Positions 26,039 to 39,309 of a stretch of 64,000 nt of DNA are shown here, one piece after another. The notes beneath the pieces were generated by a model. The model made no database searches and had not been told where the DNA came from. It worked only from the letters and a program-made list of their open reading frames with translations. Every line of letters starts with the position of its first letter. Positions within the stretch are counted from its first letter, which is position 1. This DNA comes from Marchantia polymorpha subsp. ruderalis (taxonomy: Eukaryota; Streptophyta; Marchantiopsida; Marchantiales; Marchantiaceae): assembly GCA_037833965.1 (NCBI GenBank), contig AP031358.1:6766001-6830000 (forward strand). Direction: 5' to 3'. Made by a program: the position numbers and the translations under genes.

Positions 26039-28177
26039 TTCTTCATCATATGCTCTCAATTTCCAAGAGCTGCAGTCCTGCCACTCTCTCTCCAGTCAGT
26101 CTCCACTTTGTTGCAATGATCACAGTCGCTTTATACGTGTTAGGAATAGAAAGTGCACAAGTCTTCACATTCAATGTTCGCAGATCGACAAACTATTGAC
26201 ACTTTTGTGCGAAATGTTTGTCAATCTCCGAGACACTGTTCCAACGACCTCTTGGTAAACTGAACGTAATCGATTCAAGGCATTGAAACAATATTTGGAC
26301 ATGAGCCGAATTAATCATCGTCAAACAAAATAACCTACATCACCCTGAATCGCCGAGACGTCTGAGCCGAACGCTCGTGAACTTCAGAGTTCGGAACTCG
26401 AATCCAAGAAGACGCAATAAGTTTGCAGGGTCAAGCTCTGCAGGTATTCCACTTTGTTTTCAGGAAGTTATGTCTCCAAAAGGCCAAGCGTGGCAACACC
26501 GAGGATATCCTCGAGGCACGGGTGCCTGACGACTCAGGTGACGATTCAAAAGAGGAAAGCAAAAGAGGAGAGGACATAGAATGCGAACATGAGCTGTGAA
26601 CCGAAGTTCCAAATGTGGCTATAGCATATGGCAACGGTCACAATCTGGGGCCTTTGGGGTTCCACCTCCTCTGACACACGCAGAGGATAACGTTTGGTCA
26701 AAACTATCACTAGGCTCGTGGCCACTCATGACATTTTGCATCAGTGTCCTCGCGCAGGTTTGCCAAAGCAGCCGATCCCAGACTGCCCGCCCGGGTGATG
26801 AAAGACGACAATCATGAGACATACGTCTGTATCATAAATTCGGCAGCTTGAGGAACTCGAAACTGAAAGCTTTCATCGAGGGTGGAAAGTGCTAGTCTCC
26901 AGTGCGCGCATGGCGGGGGTAGCTGGACCGATGTGGGTCATTGGTTGCTGTTAAAAGGAGAAACTGAATCACCGAGCGACATTGTTTCACTGCGGTTCCA
27001 TGATTCGGGAGCTTTCGAATGCGCATGGGTCATGCAACAACTTGAAGAATATCCATGACAGAGTTTGAATCCGGCATTGAGGTTTTTGGCGGTCTGTAAA
27101 AGTGGAGATGGCTTCGGTAAAGAGGTTGACAAAACTTCATTACTATACTGACATCACAACAATGAGCAGAGAAACTCAAAATTGCAGACCTCGATCTTTC
27201 CTCTCTCTCTTCGTTTGATTCTTTTCGAAACAATTGAGCTTCGGGATTAGGAAGTCTTTGCCTCCTATAACATAGTGAAGTGCTCTTTAGAGGCTGAGTT
27301 TGAGTTAACTGAAACTCTGAAGGTTCATCTGGTTCTTCAATCAGGTTGTGGACTTAGGAACCCGAAATGAAGCACTGCCACTTGCTTGAAGTCCCATTGT
27401 TCAACTTACTGAGCTTAAGCAGTCGAGCTTAACGTTGGAAGAAACTTACGCTTGACAGGGATCGACGCTTTCTTCCTTGAACAGATGAGCCACCACCGCT
27501 GCATCAAGCTGACCACCAAAGTATACAAGATTATACTACTCATGATCTAATTTTGGCGGCAATTAGTGGGTCCGAGCCTACGTGGCTGATTCTGGTTCCT
27601 ACATGGTGAACAATTACATGAATTGAACAGTCGCTGGCATCGAATGAAGCTGAAGCTGAAGCTGAAGATGGTATTTGTCGACGACCACACCATCATACTG
27701 GAGCCAAGCAGAGAGGAATCAACCATTTCGAGCTTAATTACAATTCGCATTTTGCCTATAAGCACTGGAGGATAGAAAACACGCCACGTCCAGTTGGAGC
27801 AACTCACTGCCACTACCGAGACTGTCGAGAAGAACCAAGTAATGTAAGAAAAGGTATTAAAAACCTCATCAAGAGACTGTCAGCGGCATGAAAGTCCTAA
27901 AGAACAGAGTCATATTCTGACTGTTGACGCTTGAGTCTACAGAGAGAACGACTCTAGTTGACGAACTCAGAAACAACAAAAGAAGCTGCTGTCCGTCGAA
28001 GGAGCCCTCGTTCATTGGAGTTATGGATAATGAACCAAAACCTGATTCATATCGTGCGACAGTCCCTTTCCTACTTCTGTTCTTGTCGTGGTCTCGAGCC
28101 GAATGCAAGGGTCTTCGCGCCATTCGGGTCCCTCATTCTGCCCATAAAGCAACAACAACAGTATACCGTCACACTTG
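26039..28177. other. No gene seen
   Basis: Mixed composition with short open frames only (up to 88 codons before 27.9 kb) and no recognised motif. A small AAGCTG trinucleotide-type repeat lies at about 27648-27668. Confidence 0.45.
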
Positions 28178-28231
28178 CCCCTACCCTACGTGGCCTTTTC
28201 TCTTTCCCACATGGCGCAAACGGGGACGAGC
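28178..28231 (+). repeat. ACGTGG-containing repeat, diverged copy 1
   Basis: Shares the order CCTACGTGG, a pyrimidine-rich block, CACATGGCGC and GACGAGCT with the tandem units at 28411-28530. The bases after it (to about 28285) also align loosely with those after 28530. Confidence 0.65.
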
Positions 28232-28410
28232 TCAGGTACCAGCGACAGAAGCTGGTGTCCGTCGAAGAAGACAGCATGAGGAATGAGCAAAGTCCGCTGT
28301 GCATCGTACTCGAAATCTGTCTCCAGTAATTAAATTCGCAATGCCAATCTCACTTTTAGTCCCAGATGCTGTCCACGAACAGATTACCGTCGAGAGCGAG
28401 TGATCCTTGC

Positions 28411-28530
28411 TCGGACCGACCCTACGTGGACTCCGCTCTCTCCTACATGGCGCTCAAACGTGGACGAGCTCCGACCGATCCCACGTGGAATTTAATCTCT
28501 CCTACATGGCGCGCAGACGTGGACGAGCTT
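28411..28530 (+). repeat. Two tandem 60-bp units with ACGTGG cores
   Basis: Units 28411-28470 and 28471-28530 are both 60 bp and align throughout: YCGACCGA, CCYACGTGG, CTCTCCTACATGGCGC, then ACGTGGACGAGCT. The second contains a CACGTGG G-box/ABRE-like core, and another TTACGTGG follows at 28529. Clustered ACGT cores suggest a promoter or enhancer remnant, but no clear gene follows. Confidence 0.75.
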
Positions 28531-31500
28531 ACGTGGTAGACGAACAGGCTGGCACTCGCACAAGAAGACACCATCTTCTCGGAGCCGTGGACCATGCGCC
28601 ATCGCTTAACGTTCTCGCTGCCCCCTCGATGCGAAAGGGGTCTAATTTGGGGACGTCACCAAGCGGGAGCGTCCAGGAGTTTACAACGGGTGTGTGGGTC
28701 CGGCGCCTTCTGCACAAATCGTGCGAGGTTCATCGGAAAAGGTCGTGACAGCGAGACAGCGATGGAGCCCGCGAATTCAGCGGCCCTGCCTTTTTGGAGT
28801 TAGTCGACGCTCGGACGGCCGATCATTCGCAGGGAACCAGGGTTCCCAGCAAATCATCTGGCCTCCAAGCATCCTGACTCCCACGGAGGCGAAACGATCT
28901 CTCGTGGTCCATTTTCTCTCCTCGTTCTTTCTTTCACTGTGAAATTTGGTTCCCTGGTTTGTGAAGTAAAGCAAATCTTCCTGCTAAAGTGTCTAAAGTG
29001 GAGAAGGTCACCCGCCGGGGCCTCAGGAGGTTTAGATCGACAGAGGGACCTGCGGAGCCACGACTGAAGCGTTCTGTCTTTGAGAAGCAATTCTTCCAAC
29101 ACTGGGACCTTCACTGAAATTACAGACAACTGATGAACGGAGACGAATCCACAGGTTGGCCCCGTACAATTCTTCTGTGTATGAGACCACCCCTAGTCTG
29201 ATTTCAGCCGCGTAAGTATAGCGTTGGTTGAAATCAAACGAGTTTTTTAGTTTCTGTTTAACAGTTGACAACTTTACTTGGACTAAAGACATGCAGTGAA
29301 TCTCGTCATTGAAGTTTTAAGCTTCGCTTGTTCCTTTCAATCTGAAAAACGTTAGGGAAAGAGTGAAGTAACGGGAAGAGAAATCTTGGTCTTATCGAGT
29401 CAGAGGTCATCGGACGTGGTCAAATGGTCAACTCTCATCGTCGAATAAGATGTGATTTATTGGTGGCCTACCCACAAGCAAATGACATGGACGTCAACCT
29501 TTGTAGCCAGTAGAACAGCCCACATATGGCGTCAAGCCAGACACCAAAAGACCAAATTTTGGCGTCTGGCTCCAAGTCGAGAATACAGCTGAGCTTACAA
29601 GGTAACTTCTCTGGTAGCTCAAGCAAGGTTCTCGTATGTTGTCCTCATTGGATAGAAATGATGAAAGCGAAAAAGTTATGGGACGGCCAAATTGATATCA
29701 AACTGGAATGCTGGGACTACACCATCGACCTTTATATGAAGAAGAAAATTACAAGAAACATGAGGACTAGGTTTCAATAACCTTTTGAGAAGAATTGGGT
29801 GTTAAAACACGAATGATATCCAAATTATCAAATTGAAACAATGTATAAATAACAACATCAGCAGATGTCGCATCACCTGAGTGATTGCACTTCGTGAATA
29901 ACCTGAACAATGTTTATTTAAAAAGATGATTCATAAAGTAAACTACACTAGAGATATTGATGCATTACATTGATCCATTCTTTCTTAGTGTCTCAATGAC
30001 ATGCGAACATCATAGATTTTCCTCATCCTTAGCTTCGTATAGATTTAATGCTAGGAGAATAGAAAGTTAGCGTCTCTCTGCATAATTCTACATTTGGAGA
30101 CCTTAACTGAAGCCGCAACACTTGCAGTAAATTTCAAAAGATGTCTTATTAACCAATTTCTTAAAGCTTATACAACCATCACATTACCAACTATAACTTG
30201 ATCTATATCATCATATGTAGATTTATCATACCCCTCATCTAATATAAAGCATTCCAACGCTCTATCCATGTTAAAGGCATCCATCCTCTTGCTTGATTAA
30301 AAAAACATCACATTTTTTAAAAGCATCGTGGATAAATTTATTTGATATCATAAATGAGCATAGAGCATGTGTAAATCAATTCTTTATTTAGGCTCATCTT
30401 AAACTCATAAATGAAGATGGGAATATGGTTCAAAGCATGCAGAGCCTCATGAGAGTAAAAACTAGTGTAACTCAAAAAACTAATACATGGTAGATCCAAG
30501 ATCCAATATCCCTGCTACAGCAAGAGAGTAAGCAATCTTTTTAGTGCGAAGAATGTTCAGATCCACAAAGGAAATATAAGACCTGCTATGGTCTATTTAA
30601 ATTGATGGCCATCCTGTTAATATGGGAAACAACAGCTTCACTTTATGAAAATAATGAACATTTTATATAAGATATATTGGCGACATAAGACATCAAACAG
30701 ACTGTTGTTGATGTAATTGCTATCAAATCATCTTCACATTTCATAATTAAAAGAGTTCCACTGTGTGATCTACACAGTGGTAAAAGGGGTGATTGTTATA
30801 CAAAGATACCCTCTTTATTTGCAATTTGTTGTTCTCCTAGATTTCTTGAAGAGATCAAAACTACACAACAACTCATGAAGGAATGAGAACGAGAATGTTT
30901 TTCCCCGGTAGCGTCACGATTCTCGATCAGTGTTGACCTAAAAAACTCCCCACCTAGTTTTTATTCCAGACGTCGCTTAAGGTTCACTTTCTACAGAAAA
31001 AACGTCGCAGTAGTGGCAGCTGCTGCTGAATCTTTGTAACATCTATCTATTTTCACGGGAAAAGATTATTAAATTTGGAAACGAGGACATCGCACCACTA
31101 AACCGAGTTTCATAATTGAAACGAAGAATCGAAAATAGTACCAGCAAGAGGAAAACAACCCAATAGCTCCAATGGCTAACAAATGGAAGGAGAAATACTG
31201 CCTCCATTGTACTACCGACCATTGATTTTAAAAGAAGTGGAGAAGCGAGTGACTCTGATTCGCACGGTTTTCCAGCTGTCACCGGTCACCGTGCCAATTC
31301 GGACGAAAATCATCGCTAAGTAATATAATAGCACTTAATCAGGAAAACTTGTATTCCATCTTTCAGAATAAGCTTGGACAGAAGGATGCAAAGAATTGGA
31401 TCCCACCGAAATACAATAGTTCCTTGTGAGTACCGGGATAATATTTAGCACCTAGAATATCTGGTGAAGGCCGCAGAAATAGCAGAATCTGTTTTGCAGA

Positions 31501-34500
31501 ATATTCTTTAAAATGCAGAAATCTGTTTTGCTGCCGTGAATGGAAAGCTCCATAGTAAGTTATATCTATGATCAAATATCTCCTTCGTGTAAAGAATCAG
31601 TCTAGCAGTTTTTTGGGATGATAAGTTTAGAACAGCAAAAGTATATTATTCAACCAAAGCTCTTCGTATAGATAAATAAGACTGGGATTTTTAACATGGT
31701 GCGATATATTCATTCATTATTTTGTTTGAACCTGAATATACTAGAACACAAAGAGTAGCGAATGAAACTAAACCAAAATCTGTAGAATTAGAGATACAAT
31801 CCATCATGATTTCATGCTACTGTGCTTTTGAAATCCAACATTCTCCACACCAACTGTGGCAGAGGTTTGCCGGTAAACTCAGGACCGTGACCGAAAATGT
31901 GCGAGGCCTACAAATGTTTCCCTCGGCCATCACCCTCCGTATCTATAGTAAAAGTCCCACGTGATCAAAGTTGGGATATTTTTTATTTCGTGAGATATAG
32001 ATTCAGCGCACCTTTAGGGGAATAAAAGCCCAAGTCCTCTGGCTGCTCAGCTGTGACAATGTGGGTCAAGTTTATCATTCCACGGTGAGTGGAGTGACAA
32101 CAGAACCACCTCTTCACCGCCACCATGCCCGGGCACCTCCAGCCACTGTCTTCGGAGCCAGGAACTCAGAGGCTGCTTCATTGGCTGGGGTCATGCAGAT
32201 ATGTCGGACCTCGTACTCTTCCTGCACGTGTCCATCGCAGGCTGGTTCCTTAAGAAACGGGCGACACAAATCTTCAACTGTTGTCGTCACGGAAGTCGGA
32301 CTGCTGTCATTGGTGGAGCAATTTGCAACACCAGATCGTTCGTGTACACGAGGCCCTGCCTGCTTGCCTGCCTGCCTGCCACAGTGATGGAGTAGGGGGG
32401 CTGAGCCTTTGCACTGAGAAACCGCATGCACCATCCAGTGATGTGTATCCGTATAACGCCTGCAGGCAGGATGGGCCGAAGATGAAGCCCACGGACCAAG
32501 CACCCTTTCAATCCCCCTAGACAGATATTCTACAGAAATCACTGGATCTCTTTCTAAAGAACCCAGATCGAGATCTCTCTGTTCTGTGGCCAGAAGAGGG
32601 AGCAAGCTGTTCGGTTGTCGTCTTTCTGTCTCTTGTCCCCAATCACTGCAAGATTTCGCACTTGTGCTCTCAAGATTTTACTTGTAAAGCGGAAGACGAC
32701 AGGGGAACACGAGCTTTCGGATTCACTGAAAGCTCATTGAGGTAATCGTGGGGTGTAAGCACTAGAGTTGTGTGAACGTAAAATTCACGACTGAATGAAA
32801 GCTGGCAGAGCCGAACGCAAATTATAAGGTAAACAAGGCAGATGAGTGGGTTTCAGGTTTAATCGAGACAGAGGATTTGCGGGAGCATCCCAGAGTTATC
32901 TCGCCACTCCAACTGGGTCCTGAAGTGGTCTGAAGTGACTGAACTGGTCCTTTGTACTTTGCCGGTGGATTGCTGGCCTAACTTACTCCAGTATGGAACG
33001 AGATCCCGCATAGGTACAATTCTCCTGAAGGAAAAAGCCATCCTGAAAATGCTGGAGGAAGTATAAACCTCCAGATGACGACAGCTACTTGAGTGAAGTC
33101 TGAACGCTGTCACCCGGAGAGGAGGAGCATGACTCCTGACTGAGCTCACACTGCCAGCAAACAACTTGGATCTTAACAGCATTATCCAGGCAATTGTTAA
33201 TATGAAAAAATTGAATATTGTACTCTGTGGGCATGTATAGCGACTTCCGGCTCGTCCAAGTTTGCAGCGGTTACATTTAAGGTCTCTGCTCTGAATTTAA
33301 GCTTCCAAGAGCAACCGAAACTGATAAATTAAGCGAACTCTGTCTACCAGGAAACTTCTATGGTCCCGAGTTTGCTTCATTCTAGAGTCAAATTCAAAAC
33401 CATTCCGTTATTTTCGATCCGTTATCCCGTTTTTTTCGATGGGGAAAGAGAGAAAGAGAACGTAAACAGCCATGTGCCTTGAAACCAGTAATTCTGCTAC
33501 TTGTCTCTCTGCATCAGAAGAAATTGTCATTTCGTGACTCAAGTTCGTGGAGCTAGACCAAGGATACAAAATACGAATTGCCTCAGATTAAGTAGATGCG
33601 AGGCACTGCAAGGATCTGAGAAGGCTAAACATTCTCAAGTTGGGTAACAGATTTTTTTTGTAATCTTCCACTTTCGAACTAAGTCAGTTCTAAGCGTACC
33701 AGATGTATCCGTATACAGCTCAAGGTGATCAAAACAGGGTATCAGTTGAGCCTTCATACTGCAGTTGACGATGGCCGAGCACACGACATTCTACTGGAGC
33801 AAGGAAGTGCCACTCCTGTTTGATGAGTGGAGAACGAGCACTCTACTCGAATATCTACTCACTGTTTTGGGAGTCCTCATCTTTGCTGTAATCCATGAAT
33901 GGTTTATGCATATAATTTCTTGTGGCTGCATATAGTTCCAGGAGAATACGTGGAGATATATGTGCCGACATCGTGCTTGGCGTTCCTTATGGAATCAATA
34001 GCGGTACCAAGTAGCTGTTTATACTGATGGTTGTGTCATTAAATAGAGTACTCTAAGCCGCAGTAGCAGGCTTGTCAGTGGGACATATCATGTTCGCTAA
34101 GAGAGTTGGCTGATTGCTATCGGTATTTAGAACCGTTCAAATTATGTAGTACATCAAATTCCTGCTTGGATTCTAGGATACAACAGTCCTCTCTGTTGTA
34201 CTGAATCCATGTAACAAACTACTTCTTAAACATTGCACCAAGTGACATACTCGAGATACATCATCGCTCTCCAAACTTGAACCAGGAGGGAACTGTGCAT
34301 CACAGCAACGAAAAATGAACCCTCTCGGTTTAATTCAAAATTGACTTTCTTCGTTCTCAACATCGATAAGTTCAGTATTAATTATGGGAATGAGCCGAGG
34401 CGGGAAAAGCAACTAAACTAACTGTTGGAGTTATCCAAGCCACCATATTTTGTTTAGCTAACGAACGTCAATACTTTGTTCCTTAACTGCTATTGAATCC

Positions 34501-35836
34501 TAAAGGACTCCATCTCGTCAGAGATCTGTGCTTGTCTACCAGTTTGTCTGGTTACAGGGTTGCTATCTCGATTAATGATCTATATGCTATGATCAGTATG
34601 ATACATGCTACTGATATCTTCAAGTTTACCGTCTTCTCTTGGGAATTCGTCCGCTATTTATTCCTTTGCTCACTCATGTACTACTTTGTTGGAAGGCAGT
34701 GATTTCTAAGCAAGTATTACTCATCTACCTCACCATGCATGATTGACAAACTATCTGGCATTCATGTAATATATTCATATTTAAAAGACAGACATTTTGG
34801 TCTGATACCGATCTGAACCACCAGAATCTTTTCTAACCCTGGCATAATGTCTTGAGTGTACTTCGTCGAAGAAAATCAGAAGTCATTTGAGATTTTCAAA
34901 CAAGTCAGCTCAACTAATAGTACTCTGTAATAACCTTGTAGTCCCTGCAAGCACTTGTATCACCGGAGATTCTCAGAAGTGGAAGGAACTACCTGGGCGA
35001 AAGAGAAGTTCAACCTGCAAGATTTGAAGTGGCGGCAGCATGAGTTGTACGAACATATTAGAGTTAGCCTGGGTCTAATGGATGAACCAAAGATTGCCCA
35101 ACCGTTTTGATCTGCATCAGTTAGGATTAGAACCACCAACCATACACCCAAGTAGTCTCTGTGCAGTTACATGTGCACCCTTGCACGCTTGAGGTAAACG
35201 CAGGATCTGGATTTACTCCATAAACTAATACCTCAGAAGTAATATTAAAACTCCACACACAGCCAAGGTGCAATCTAGTTTTCAACTCCCTCCGAGTTTG
35301 CGATATGTAACAAGTGCTTATATCCAGAATTGGAACCTTGCACTCAGCGAGAATACAAAATTCATTTCAATGATTCTTACCCAAGAGATTGATCGATCAA
35401 CAAAGGTTGCAATCATAGTCACGTCGAGTGCAAACCAGAAACAAAGGTCAAATTCATCTTTTCTTCTTTCTCCATAGATTATCACTCATTCTACGTTTCT
35501 CATAGAGCACTCAAATGCCTTGCCTGCAGATATTCAGATTCGAGGAAGGAAATTATTCAATTACTTTTTTTTAACCCAAAAAAAAGCAGTAGAAAAACAG
35601 AACTTCTCCCTGCCCTGATAACCAAAAAACTGCGAGTCTTCTTCAGTCCCAAGAGTACTGCGATGCCAGACTTTCGTAGAAGCGAACAACATAAATGTTC
35701 AGGAGAAAATTGAGGGAGATATCGCCAAGGCTATATAAACTTCAATCGGATAGACGTAAAAATGAAGAGCCCTATTTCACATGGGATGTTTGCTTGACTC
35801 ACCCCACACACACAACATGCACAAGTCCTAGGCGAT
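28531..35836. other. Long stretch with no supportable gene
   Basis: GC-rich to about 29 kb, AT-rich at 29.8-30.9 kb, then mixed. There is a TGCC simple repeat near 32355-32382, where frames are open on both strands at once. A 9-bp hairpin lies at about 30759-30781. No RNA gene or transposon protein is recognised. Confidence 0.45.
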
Positions 35837-35841
35837 AAAAA
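35837..35841 (-). terminator. Pol III terminator of tRNA-Tyr
   Basis: Five A on the plus strand, hence TTTTT on the transcribed minus strand, seven bases after the mature 3' end of the tRNA. This is the standard RNA polymerase III stop. Confidence 0.75.
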
Positions 35842-35848
35842 GTCAATT

Positions 35849-35933
35849 TCCGACTTGCCGGATTCGAACCAGCGACCTAAGGATATCTGTCGAGCACTAC
35901 AGTCCTCCGCTCTACCAACTGAGCTAAAGTCGG
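35849..35933 (-). tRNA. tRNA-Tyr (GUA anticodon) with 12-nt intron
   Basis: Reads on the minus strand as an 85-base tRNA gene. The acceptor stem is CCGACTT/AAGTCGG with discriminator A, the A box is TAGCTCAGTTGG, and the T arm contains GGTTCGAATCC. The anticodon GTA is at 35900-35898. A 12-base intron, 35896-35885, lies directly after G37, the usual place for plant tRNA-Tyr introns. The mature tRNA would have 73 bases plus CCA. It looks functional and stands alone between repeats. Confidence 0.96.
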
Positions 35934-37539
35934 TTCACGTCAGTGGGCACTGTTTCATAATATTCTAATTCTTATTTAATTGAAGTGTGATATTTTATTC
36001 ATATTATTTTAAATGTTGATTGATTTTTCAAACATGATAAATGGGTTATTTTTCTTTTTTAGAAATCTTTCTTATCTAAAAAATATGGATATCAAAATAG
36101 AATGTTATATTACTTCAATTTTAAAATGTTGATAATTGGAGTTTGTTCAAGTAGCTTACTATGTTATAATTTTTTGGTTTGTTAGCCATGTGGGAATATA
36201 TAATGGAGTATGATGTATTTGATTGTGAATTTTTACCAATTTTTGCTTCACTTCACTCATGGTAACATTTACTTCAATGTCTGACACAATAAGTATGATA
36301 TATTACTCATTATGACATATAATGTGACAATACACTACATAAAAAATATAATCAATATTTTGTACATTAGGCATTCTAAAAATAGATGACTTATATCACT
36401 AATTTCAAATCTCTTGAATATCTAATCTCAAAATTATTTCTTGAGTAGTTTCAAAACAAAAAATTTCCAAATGGCTGGAACAACAAAACGGTTGAACGTA
36501 GTGTTGACGCCATGACACTTTTCAATTTGTTGCATCAACATGAATATGGTCTTCAGATTTCAAAATGAGATGCTGCCACAAATTGGATCATTGCAGTTGC
36601 ATGTTGATTTTATACAACATCTGGTCAGAGAGCAAAATTGGTGCACAACGTCAAAAAGCGACTACAAAGAACACGTTTGATCTAGCATTTCACCCCAAGA
36701 ACTACCGCATTCATCTCAAAAGCGAGCATCAATTTGTTGGAAACAATATCAGTCACTCTCTACAGCAAGTAAACTGATTTACTTTGACATTGAAATACCC
36801 TTTGTGAACACAATCATGTCACATATGGACAGAGATACCAACCATGTAACCTACACCATTGACAAGAGACTAGTTGATGTCATCATCTGAGAAATATTAT
36901 GGAATCCTGAAGATTTTGAAGACAAAATCTATGAAAACGCAATGTGCGTATTCACGCTAGCTACTCACACTTATAACTAACTTATGACTATCAAACTCAA
37001 ATGGCATATCATCTTGCAATTAAATATATTGGCATTGGTATTAGTCTCACTCATACTCTGTTGAAGCTTCAATCAACAAAGGAAGTTCAATGTTCTTCAA
37101 GCTAGGTGGGATGAATAATTTTAAAATGGCTACATTTGTACTCGTCCAATACAATGCCAATTTTCAGATCATTTTTAAATATCTTATGCATGGTGTGGGC
37201 GTTTTCAATAGCATTTGATGCATCAACTTGCATGGATATTTCATATATAGATGTTTGTTTGTGCTTGTTTTGTTTGACGACGCAAGCTTTATAATTTGCA
37301 TCTTATATCAATTCCGTTTTACGAATCTCATACAGGTTGGTCATAGTTTGAAAATCTGTGCAAATTATCACGCGTATGGAACAATGTTCAATGGAAGGAT
37401 TCATTCGTGTGTGATGTATTCTTCATCAATTGAACATTCCGCTATAAGAGATATATTTGAAGCTAGATGGAGATGCATGATATGCAGTACTAATATCTAT
37501 GATCTTGCACCTGTGTTGAAAGCAAAAGCTTAATTCCAA
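35934..37539. other. AT-rich sequence upstream of the LINE, no gene accepted
   Basis: Low-GC sequence with an open frame of 101 codons at 37228-37533 and another of 70 codons at 36565-36777. Both look like decayed or chance frames. Part of this may be the original target region of the LINE. No target-site duplication for the LINE could be assigned. Confidence 0.4.
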
Positions 37540-37814
37540 GATGAAATCAACTTGTTCCAACACATCTGCGACCCGATGTCACGCCATGTCAAGAAGTTGT
37601 CATTTCGAAACTTTGAGTTTGGGGGTTGGAGCATGAATCTTGCGAGAGCCATATCTTCTTGCTGGAGTGTTAACATGAGCTGAGCTTTTGTGAGCTTGTT
37701 TACAACGGCTAGGCGCACATACCTGCAAATTTTCAGTTTCAACAGAGCTGCTGTTAAGAAGTTGTCACTTCAAAACTTTGAGTTTGTGTAACATCTTGCA
37801 AAGTTGGATTCGTG

Positions 37815-38549
37815 ATGGATTCTGAAAACAAACTTCTCAATCTTGTGCAAACGGTTTTGGAGGAATTGAAAGTGCTGCGCCAAGAATTCAAGTCACAAAA
37901 TCTTGCCTTGGTTGCTGCAAAGAATGAAATACGGGAGTTGAAGATTTTTCACAAAAGTTTTGAGAAGATCATGCTCCAAATCTCTAGATCTGTTGAGGAC
38001 ATCCAAGACAAGGTTGGTTCTCAAGCTTCTACTGTTACTACTCCTGCTTTGCATTTGGTGGTTGAAACTCTAGAGGTGAAAATGAAGTCCTATGCTAAAG
38101 CTACCAAGTCTGCTCATATCTCTTTCTGTCAAGAGCAAGAGATTGAAAAGGCTAATCAATTTGCTCGAATGAAGAATGTGAGGATTTTTGGTCTACCTGA
38201 ATCTGAGAAGGAAGACGTGAAGAGTGTGGTCACCAAGTTCTTGACTGAAACACTTGATGTTCCTAATCTGGATTTTGCTCAAGCTTATCGTATTTGCAAC
38301 AAAGGCGCACAACCTCGTGCCATTATTTTTAAGTTTGTGGATCAAGCTCAACGTGATATGGCTTTAGCTAACAAGGTCATTCTCAAGGGACAAAGGATTT
38401 GGTTAGAGCTAGATCTTACACCTCTTCAAGTTGAAGCAAGGAGTAAGGAGCTTGCAAAAGTCAAAGAAGCTCAAGATGCAGGTTTTGTTGCTTATCTACG
38501 TGATAGTCAAGCTATTATCACTAAGAGGAGGAGACAATCATCAACCTAG
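37815..38549 (+). CDS. LINE ORF1 protein, coiled-coil plus RRM-like RNA-binding protein
   Basis: An uninterrupted frame of 244 residues from the ATG at 37815. Residues about 5-75 have heptad-like leucines and charged residues typical of a coiled coil. Residues about 120-200 contain NVRIFGLPESEKED, then AYRIC and PRAIIFKF, resembling the RRM core of L1 ORF1 proteins. The tail (LTPLQVEARSKELAKVKEAQ) resembles their C-terminal domain. Such proteins coat the LINE RNA and assist target-primed reverse transcription. There is no CCHC zinc knuckle, which many plant LINE ORF1 proteins have. ORF2 follows after 24 bases. It is intact although the partner ORF2 is broken. The transposon assignment is firm, the exact ORF1 class less so. 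Confidence 0.8.
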   Translation: MDSENKLLNLVQTVLEELKVLRQEFKSQNLALVAAKNEIRELKIFHKSFEKIMLQISRSVEDIQDKVGSQASTVTTPALHLVVETLEVKMKSYAKATKSAHISFCQEQEIEKANQFARMKNVRIFGLPESEKEDVKSVVTKFLTETLDVPNLDFAQAYRICNKGAQPRAIIFKFVDQAQRDMALANKVILKGQRIWLELDLTPLQVEARSKELAKVKEAQDAGFVAYLRDSQAIITKRRRQSST

Positions 38550-38573
38550 CAATCCAAGAGGTTGAAGGTGTTG

Positions 38574-39309
38574 ATGTGGAACATAAGAGGCCTATCTACA
38601 ACTAAGTATGTGAGTGCACATCCAATTTGGAACAAAGCGGACATCCTCAACATTGTTGAGACTTGGGAGCATGAAAGTAATGCTATTGGAGAGATACAAG
38701 GATTTACTCTGGTTAAATCTACTTAGAACCATAGAAATCGACGAGCAGGAAGAGGCTTTGGAGGCATTGATACTTTCATCAGATCTGAACTTCTTCCTAT
38801 GATACATTTGGATAGCCAAGATATTGGGAAACAATATCATTGGCTTTGTCTTTGATTGATTGGAGGATGTTACAGTTATTTGGCAGTTTGTTACTTTGCA
38901 CCATTATCCATGCAGATCTACTCGACAAGTACTTGCAATCGAAGTCAACCATTCCATCGGCTCATATAAGATGTTCTCAAATATCAAGACAAAGATGAAG
39001 TTTTTCTTGTTGAAGACTTCAATGCCCGCATACGTTCTGCTCAATTTACACAATTTGATAGTTCCTTGTGTTCTCCCTCTTTTGAAGAAAGTAGAGATAG
39101 TTTGTGGTCTAGAGTCTCTTGTGATCCTTGTACAAATGATTTGACTGAGCATTTCTTGACTTTTAGAGCCACTTGTAATCTGAAAGTTCTCAATGGTGTT
39201 TCTTTCTTTCCCAACTCTCACTCCAATATATGTTTTTCCTCTGCTGGTGTTAGCACTGTAGATTATCTTTTGTACTTTGCCACTAATAGTTCATTTATCT
39301 CAGCGTTTG
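38574..39309 (+). pseudogene. LINE ORF2, 5' part of endonuclease domain
   Basis: Begins with the ATG of MWNIRGLST, the conserved start of LINE apurinic-type endonucleases, and continues with ETW (catalytic Glu region). The frame breaks by a stop near 38727, and pieces continue in other frames to FATNSSFISAF. There element A is inserted at the duplicated GTTTG. The frame resumes after 46058 with DILEPQPESDH, which contains the SDH motif of the domain. Confidence 0.8.

Noticed and set aside
23325..30000. Search for LOV2 and kinase exons downstream of the LOV gene
   Set aside because: No second NCRFLQG-like core and no kinase motifs were seen in either strand, so the gene is treated as LOV1-only.
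32114..32605. 163-codon minus-strand frame
   Set aside because: It spans a TGCC simple repeat that keeps several frames open on both strands, and contains no known domain.
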